A stretch of 64,000 nt of DNA, from positions 4,154,001 through 4,218,000 of the forward strand of contig NZ_CP063196.1 of NCBI RefSeq assembly GCF_003574835.2, in the 5' to 3' direction. Under the pieces are notes generated by a model. The model saw only the letters and a program-made list of their open reading frames with translations, made no database searches and was not told where the DNA came from. The stretch comes from Thermobifida halotolerans. GTDB lineage: Bacteria; Actinomycetota; Actinomycetes; Streptosporangiales; Streptosporangiaceae. The position numbers were made by a program, and so were the translations under genes. Shown here piece by piece: positions 59,324 through 64,000 of the stretch (the first letter of the stretch is position 1; every line of letters starts with the position of its first letter).

Positions 59324-60619
59324 ATGGGCCAGGAGGTTCGCTACCGCGTCCGCGGCGGTCATGCCCTGAACGGAACCGCGTTCATCCAGGGTGCGAAGAA
59401 CGCTGTCTTGCCGATGATCGGCGCGGCCCTGCTCGCGTCCAAAGGTCGGACCGTTCTGCGGAACGTCCCCATCATCGAAGACGTCCGCCGGGCCGTCGAA
59501 CTCGCCGAGTTCGTGGGCGCCAAGGTCGAGTTCCACGAGGCGGAGCGGACCATCGTCATCGACGCCTCCCACCTGAACGGCACCTCGCGCGCGGTGCTGC
59601 CCGCCGACATCGCCGCCCGCTTCCGCGGCTCGGTGCTGTTCGTCCCCGCACTCATGCACCGCATGGGCCACGTCCGCATCGAGGGTGTGGGCGGCTGCAA
59701 CCTGGGCAGCCGCAACCTCGACTTCCACTACCGGGGCTTCGCCCGCCTGGGCGCCGAGGTCATCGAGGACGCCGAGCGCAACCACATCAACGTGACCGCG
59801 GGCAACCTCAAGGGCGGTCGCCTCTACCTCGACACCCCGTCGCACACGGGCACCGAGAACCTGATCATGGCCGCGGTGCTCACCCCGGGCACCACCGTCA
59901 TCGAACACGCCGCGCTGGAGCCCGAGGTCCTCGACGTCATCGAGTTCCTGGGCCGCATGGGCGCCAAGATCAGCGGCGGCGGCACCGGTCTGATCACCGT
60001 CGAGGGCGTTCCGGAGCTCACCGCGGTCGAGCACACCATCATGTCGGACCGGATCGACGCCGGCGTGTTCGCGATGATGACCGCGGCGACCGGCGGCGAC
60101 GTCAGCCTCGTCGGCGCGAACCTGGACCACCTGGGCGTGGCCCGCTGGAAGCTGGAGCAGATGGGCGTCCAGTTCAGCCAGCAGGGCGCGGTTCTGCGGG
60201 TGCGCCGCGACCCCTCCGTGCCGCTGCGTCCGATCAACGCGGTCACCTCCCCGTTCCCCGGTTTCGCCACGGACCTGCAGTCGCCGCTGATGGCGCTGGC
60301 GACGCTGGCCGACGGGGAGAGCTACATCCACGAGGCCATCTACGACGGCCGTTTCGCGCTCGCCGACGAGCTCACCAAGATGGGCGCCAAGATCGAGGTC
60401 GACGGCACGCGCGCCATCGTGCACGGCCCCACCGCCCTGCGGGGTTCCGAGGTCATCGCGCACGACCTGCGCAGCGGCGCCGCGGCGATCCTCGCCGGCC
60501 TGGTCGCCGAGGGCGAGACGATCGTGGCCCCCGCCTACCCGGTGGACCGCGGTCACTCCCAGTTCGCCACCCGCCTGTCCGCGCTGGGCGCCGACATCGT
60601 CCGGGAAGAACTCGACTGA
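59324..60619 (+). CDS. UDP-N-acetylglucosamine 1-carboxyvinyltransferase-like protein
   Basis: A 431-residue EPSP-synthase-fold enzyme of the MurA type, which adds enolpyruvate to UDP-GlcNAc at the start of peptidoglycan synthesis. Lys25-Asn26 (IQGAKNAVLPMIGAALLA), Cys125 in GVGGCNLGSRNLDFH and Asp317 in PFPGFATDLQSPLMALATLA occupy the catalytic places. The motif around the Cys departs from the usual GGC-IG-RPVD-H, and several inner segments look atypical, so this may be a second MurA paralogue with a special role. ATG 59324 has AAGGAG 10 nt upstream. Confidence 0.85.
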   Translation: MGQEVRYRVRGGHALNGTAFIQGAKNAVLPMIGAALLASKGRTVLRNVPIIEDVRRAVELAEFVGAKVEFHEAERTIVIDASHLNGTSRAVLPADIAARFRGSVLFVPALMHRMGHVRIEGVGGCNLGSRNLDFHYRGFARLGAEVIEDAERNHINVTAGNLKGGRLYLDTPSHTGTENLIMAAVLTPGTTVIEHAALEPEVLDVIEFLGRMGAKISGGGTGLITVEGVPELTAVEHTIMSDRIDAGVFAMMTAATGGDVSLVGANLDHLGVARWKLEQMGVQFSQQGAVLRVRRDPSVPLRPINAVTSPFPGFATDLQSPLMALATLADGESYIHEAIYDGRFALADELTKMGAKIEVDGTRAIVHGPTALRGSEVIAHDLRSGAAAILAGLVAEGETIVAPAYPVDRGHSQFATRLSALGADIVREELD

Positions 60620-60635
60620 CCCGAAGATCCCAGTC

Positions 60636-60674
60636 CACGTGGGCGGGAAGGCACCCTTCCCGCCCACGTGTTTT
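60636..60674 (+). terminator. terminator after the murA-like gene
   Basis: A perfect 16-bp stem (CACGTGGGCGGGAAGG and complement) with a 3-nt loop is followed by TTTT, an unusually canonical intrinsic terminator for this genome. Confidence 0.9.
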
Positions 60675-60813
60675 GACGTTCTATGGGAAACGATCTTCAC
60701 TGGCACTCAACAATGGGTACGATCGCCGCAATGCCGCGACAGAAAGAGCATGGGTCGGAACCGGTGGGCGCACAGAGTGCAGAGTGTGAAATGGTAGCGG
60801 GGAGCAACCCGAG

Positions 60814-62133
60814 GTGAGTGCGCAGCGTACTGGCGATTTGACAATTGGTGTCATCGGGCCGCACGAGGTTGTCGAACGCGTCATGTTGATGGGGCCGGGA
60901 TCGACCGGACCGCTCAATGCCAGACTCATCGCAGCCGCCTATCGGGACGAGCAGGAAGCCACCGACAAGGTGCTCCGGCTGGGTTCGGCGATCGACGCGT
61001 ACCTGTTCGCGAGTCCCGTGCCGTATGAGTTCGCCCGCAAGGCCGGTGTGCTGACGATGCCGGCCACCTACGTGCCGCTCAGCGGAGCGAGTCTGCACGA
61101 GGCGCTGCTGCGCGCCACCCTGGACGAGCGTTTCGACCCCACCAGGGCCAGCCTGGACGTGCTCAGCCGCACCGACGTGGTCGAGGCGTACTCCGAGGTC
61201 GATCTGCCCGTGGACGGCCTCCACGTGCACGAGGAGCTCGCCGGGACGGCCACGCTCACCGCCTTCCACGAGGGGCTGTGGCGGCGCAAGATCACCAGGA
61301 TGGCCATCACCTGCGTGCGGGGGGTCGCCGAGCGTCTGGACGCCATCGGCGTGCCGAACCTGCGGCTGCGCCCCACCACGGCGGGGGTGCGCAGCGCGTT
61401 GCAGACCGCGGGTCTGCTGGGCGCCCACCACCGGTTGGAGGAGGCCCAGTTGGGCGTGGTGATCGTGGACGTGCCCACGCTGCGTGACTCCAGCCGCCGC
61501 TCCACGCCCCGCTACTGGCGCGACGAGCTCCGCCTGTCGCTGTACCGGCTGCTGATGCAGGAGGCGCACCGGATCAACGCGACGGCCCACCAGGTGGACG
61601 ACCACACCTTCATGGTGACCGCCACCAGGGGGTCGCTGGTGACGGCGACCGAGGGGTTCCGCAAGCCGCCGTTCGTGGAGCGCGCCAAGACGGAGCTGGG
61701 CATCGCCGTCGAGGTGGGCATCGGCATGGGGCGCACCACCCAGGACGCCGAGACACACGCCAGGGCGGCGCTGAACCGCGCCCAGGCGACCCGGCAGAGT
61801 TTCGCGGTGGATCGGGAGGGGCGTTCCCTGGTGCCCGCTCAGCGTGCCCCACAGCGCCAGTCCGGCGAACCGCTGCGCACCAAGGGCCGCGAGACCCTGC
61901 TGCGGCTGTCGGAGAAGATCGCCGAGGAGGACGCGCCCCTGGTGGTGGACGCCGAGAGCGCGGGCCGGATGCTGGGGGTGACCCCGCGTACGGCCCGGCG
62001 GCTGCTGCGCACCCTGGTGGAGGAGGGGCTGGCCTGGCCGCTGCCGCCCAACCGCACCCTCCAACCGGGACGCCCCCGCCAGTTGTACCGCCTCATCGTG
62101 GAGAAGCTGGACAAGGACAAGGCGGAGAAGTAG
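60814..62133 (+). CDS. sensor-type transcriptional regulator with C-terminal HTH
   Basis: A 439-residue soluble protein. The N-terminus (LTIGVIGPHEVVERVMLMG) resembles PrpR/periplasmic-binding-like sensor domains. The middle part (DDHTFMVTATRGSLVTATEG, then GIAVEVGIGMGRTTQDAETH) has a nucleotide-cyclase/GTP-cyclohydrolase-III-like look with a G-I-G-M-G-R-T motif. The C-terminus (DAESAGRMLGVTPRTARRLL, then RTLVEEGLAWPLPPNR) is a winged HTH. This combination is known in uncharacterised actinobacterial regulators. GTG 60814 has GGGGAG 9 nt upstream. It may control the murA-like gene or itself. Confidence 0.65.
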   Translation: MSAQRTGDLTIGVIGPHEVVERVMLMGPGSTGPLNARLIAAAYRDEQEATDKVLRLGSAIDAYLFASPVPYEFARKAGVLTMPATYVPLSGASLHEALLRATLDERFDPTRASLDVLSRTDVVEAYSEVDLPVDGLHVHEELAGTATLTAFHEGLWRRKITRMAITCVRGVAERLDAIGVPNLRLRPTTAGVRSALQTAGLLGAHHRLEEAQLGVVIVDVPTLRDSSRRSTPRYWRDELRLSLYRLLMQEAHRINATAHQVDDHTFMVTATRGSLVTATEGFRKPPFVERAKTELGIAVEVGIGMGRTTQDAETHARAALNRAQATRQSFAVDREGRSLVPAQRAPQRQSGEPLRTKGRETLLRLSEKIAEEDAPLVVDAESAGRMLGVTPRTARRLLRTLVEEGLAWPLPPNRTLQPGRPRQLYRLIVEKLDKDKAEK

Positions 62134-62139
62134 CCGGAC

Positions 62140-62194
62140 GATCCCGACGGATGAGGGCCGAGGTCGCGGAGAACGGCCCTCATCCGTCGGGATC
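62140..62194. terminator. bidirectional terminator between the regulator and hisC
   Basis: A perfect 20-bp stem (arms 62140-62159 and 62175-62194, starting GATCCCGACGG) with a 15-nt loop lies between the two convergent genes. Confidence 0.88.
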
Positions 62195-62209
62195 ACGGTG
62201 GGGCCGGGG

Positions 62210-63289
62210 TCAGCGCCGTTTCGGGTGGGCCCGGGCCGCCGCCAGGAAGGCGTCGTTGTCCTCGGGGGAGCCGATGCTGACCCGGGCTCCCTCGCCCGCG
62301 AAGGGGCGCACCGCGACTCCGGCGTTCTCGCAGGCGGCGGCGAAGTCGAGGGTGTCCTCCCCCAGCCGCAGCCAGACGAAGTTGGCCTCGGTCTCGGGAA
62401 CGGTCCAGCCGTCGGCGACGAGCGCGCCGCGGACCCGTTCCCGCTCCTTGACGGTGGCCTCCACCCGTTCCAGCAGCTCCTGTTCGGCGTCCAGTGACGC
62501 CACCGCCGCCGCCTGGGCGAGGTGGTTGACCGCGAAGGGCACCATCGTCTTGCGCACGGCCTCCGCGACGTGGGGGTGGCCGACCAGGAAGCCCACGCGC
62601 AGCGCGGCCAGCCCGTAGGCCTTGGAGAAGGTGCGCAGCACCGCGACGTTGGGGCGGTCCCGGTACAGCCGCACCCCGTCGGGCACGTGCGGGTCCCGGA
62701 CGTACTCGCGGTAGGCCTCGTCCAGGATCACCAGTACGTGGTCGGGGACCGCGTCGAGGAAGGCGGTCAGCTCCGTCTCGCGTACGGCCGTCCCGGTGGG
62801 GTTGTTCGGGTTGCACACGAACAGCAGGCGGGTGCGGTCGGTGACGGCCGCGGCGAGCGCGTCCAGGTCGTGGACCTCCTCCCGCAGCGGAACCTGCACC
62901 GGGGTGGCCCCCGACAGGCCGACCAGCAGCGGGTAGGCCTCGAACGAACGCCACGCGTAGACGACCTCCACCCCGGGTTCGGCCGCCGCCTCCAGAATCT
63001 GCTGGAGGATGCCCACCGAGCCCGCGCCCAGCGCCACGTGCTCTTCGGGAACCCCGAAGCGGCGGGCCAGCGCGGCGGTCAGCGCGGTCGCGGCGGGGTC
63101 GGGGTAGCGGTTGAGCTCGGCCGCCGCCTCCGCGACGGCCTCGCGCACCGAGGGCAGCGGACCGAAGGGGCTCTCGTTGGAGGAGAGCTTCGCCGATCTC
63201 CCGTCGGGACCGACGACCTTGCGTCCCGGCCGGTAGGGCGGGATCGAACCGAGCACCGCCCGGAAGTATGAGGTATTCCGCTCCGCCAC
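62210..63289 (-). CDS. hisC: histidinol-phosphate/aromatic aminotransferase
   Basis: A 359-residue PLP-dependent class I/II aminotransferase. Markers: [20 protein letters not shown], then [42 protein letters not shown] and the PLP-lysine segment [18 protein letters not shown]. These fit HisC or the closely related aromatic aminotransferase Pat; being outside a his operon, the aromatic role is possible. GTG 63289 has AAGGACGAC upstream. It converges with the sensor regulator gene. Confidence 0.9.
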   Translation of the reverse strand: MAERNTSYFRAVLGSIPPYRPGRKVVGPDGRSAKLSSNESPFGPLPSVREAVAEAAAELNRYPDPAATALTAALARRFGVPEEHVALGAGSVGILQQILEAAAEPGVEVVYAWRSFEAYPLLVGLSGATPVQVPLREEVHDLDALAAAVTDRTRLLFVCNPNNPTGTAVRETELTAFLDAVPDHVLVILDEAYREYVRDPHVPDGVRLYRDRPNVAVLRTFSKAYGLAALRVGFLVGHPHVAEAVRKTMVPFAVNHLAQAAAVASLDAEQELLERVEATVKERERVRGALVADGWTVPETEANFVWLRLGEDTLDFAAACENAGVAVRPFAGEGARVSIGSPEDNDAFLAAARAHPKRR

Positions 63290-63503
63290 CGTCGTCCTTC
63301 CTTGATACTGTGTGCAATCATCTGACTACTTCTCGGAGTCAGAGTCGGCTCTCCCCGTCCGGGAAGGCCACCCCTTCGCACGCCGGGAGAGCCGCACGGG
63401 CGTGCCACCGCGGTCGGTGAGTCCGCACAACCGCCACCGACGCGCTGCCACCCCTTTTCACCGCCTCCGGGCGAGACACCACAGAGAACAGGAACCACGT
63501 TTC

Positions 63504-64000
63504 ATGAATCTTCCCAAGAAGCTGCTTACGGCCATTGTCGCGCCCCTGGGAGCCGCCGCGCTGCTCGGCGGCCTGGTCGGCTGTGGAGGCGACGACGGGA
63601 CGGCCTCGGAGGACACCGCGACCGACTCGGCCGTCGACTCCCGGGAGGATGTGGCGTCCCGGCTCCACGAGGCCCAGTTGAGCGGGTTCCAGGGCCTCGA
63701 GCGGGTGGAGGAGGAGAGCCACGCGGGCCGCTACGGCGAACTCGACGCGGTGCGCGAGGCGGCGGAGAACCGCGACTCGGTCACCCTGGACAAACCGGAG
63801 TGCGCGGACCCCACGAGGCAGTGGGGGGAGTTGCCCGAGGTGCGCGAGGCTCCCGCCTCGCTGGCGCTCTTCAGGGGGGAGAACGGGGCCATCACCCACA
63901 TCCTGCTGCGGCTGCCCGAGGACCTGGCCGCCCAGGCGGTCGACACCGTGCCCTCCGAGGAGTGCGCCACCTACGAGGCGACGATGGAGGACGGCAGCTC
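63504..64000 (+). CDS. lipoprotein, 3' end outside the window
   Basis: The first 165 residues of a lipoprotein are visible. A signal peptide (MNLPKKLLTAIVAPLGAAAL) ends in a lipobox (GGLVGCGG). A polar Asp/Thr/Ser linker follows, then a folded domain (LHEAQLSGFQGLERVEEESH, PASLALFRGENGAITHILLR). A pair of Cys (KPECADPTR and SEECATYEA) may form a disulfide. No family is recognised. ATG 63504 has AGGAACCACG upstream. It may be a substrate-binding or envelope-associated protein; the missing end prevents a better call. Confidence 0.75.
   Translation, partial: MNLPKKLLTAIVAPLGAAALLGGLVGCGGDDGTASEDTATDSAVDSREDVASRLHEAQLSGFQGLERVEEESHAGRYGELDAVREAAENRDSVTLDKPECADPTRQWGELPEVREAPASLALFRGENGAITHILLRLPEDLAAQAVDTVPSEECATYEATMEDGS

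Overview
The window is high-GC actinobacterial chromosome. It carries GTG and TTG starts, a secreted GH10 xylanase and two further secreted proteins with family 2 cellulose-binding modules, mycothiol-type DinB-fold proteins, a DUF3151 gene after fba, and a near-perfect CelR operator (TGGGAGCGCTCCCG) at the xylanase. Together these suggest a cellulolytic Nocardiopsaceae species of the Thermobifida type. That placement is inference from gene content; no search was run.

Layout. 0-6.8 kb: end of a DUF2207 membrane protein, dtd, the CelR-controlled xylanase, a DsrE-like protein, a large helical-repeat protein, a small unknown protein, an XRE regulator and a membrane protein. 6.8-12.2 kb: a glycine betaine/proline-type ABC importer (ATPase, permease, binding lipoprotein), a rhomboid protease, dcd and tRNA-Gly(CCC). 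12.2-15.9 kb: a decayed accessory stretch beside the tRNA. It holds a GntR/UTRA remnant, two pieces of XRE regulators in opposite orientation, a GNAT gene, and a truncated DUF6745-like gene with a frameshifted partner. 16-23.3 kb: an alpha/beta hydrolase, an LCP protein, an SDR, and a TetR/MFS efflux pair with an operator-like repeat. 23.3-25.2 kb: a CBM2-SGNH esterase followed by a duplicate that keeps promoter, leader, signal peptide and CBM2 but has no catalytic domain. 25.2-38 kb: a three-gene envelope operon (DUF3618, holin-like), a second MFS, a glutathionyl-hydroquinone-reductase-like protein, DUF4383 and SDR-DUF2867, tandem maleylpyruvate-isomerase-like genes, a hydrolase, a glycolipid-binding-like protein, putP, and an SPFH-domain lipoprotein.

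38-42.4 kb: nrdAB. The NrdB metal ligands and a Phe in place of the radical Tyr fit class Ic (Mn/Fe) ribonucleotide reductase. The long leader holds a probable cobalamin riboswitch and two NrdR-like boxes, so these genes look doubly regulated: by dNTP state through NrdR, and by vitamin B12, which would imply a B12-dependent reductase elsewhere in the genome. 42.7-43.6 kb: an IS3-family remnant fused to a broken Nudix gene. 43.7-49.8 kb: VOC, AraC, a DUF418/TetR divergon with strong palindromic operators, a TPR-like protein, a NYN-domain protein whose message contains a tRNA-like fold, and a small hydrolase.

49.7-64 kb is mostly housekeeping: cutA, a pyrE-like gene, a DUF4115-like protein, fba, DUF3151, purA, purD, an AbrB/PIN toxin-antitoxin-like pair, purB, purC, a divergent murA paralogue, a sensor-HTH regulator, hisC, and the start of a lipoprotein gene cut by the window edge. 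The purA, purD, purB and purC products act in IMP and AMP synthesis. They are interrupted only by the toxin-antitoxin-like pair.
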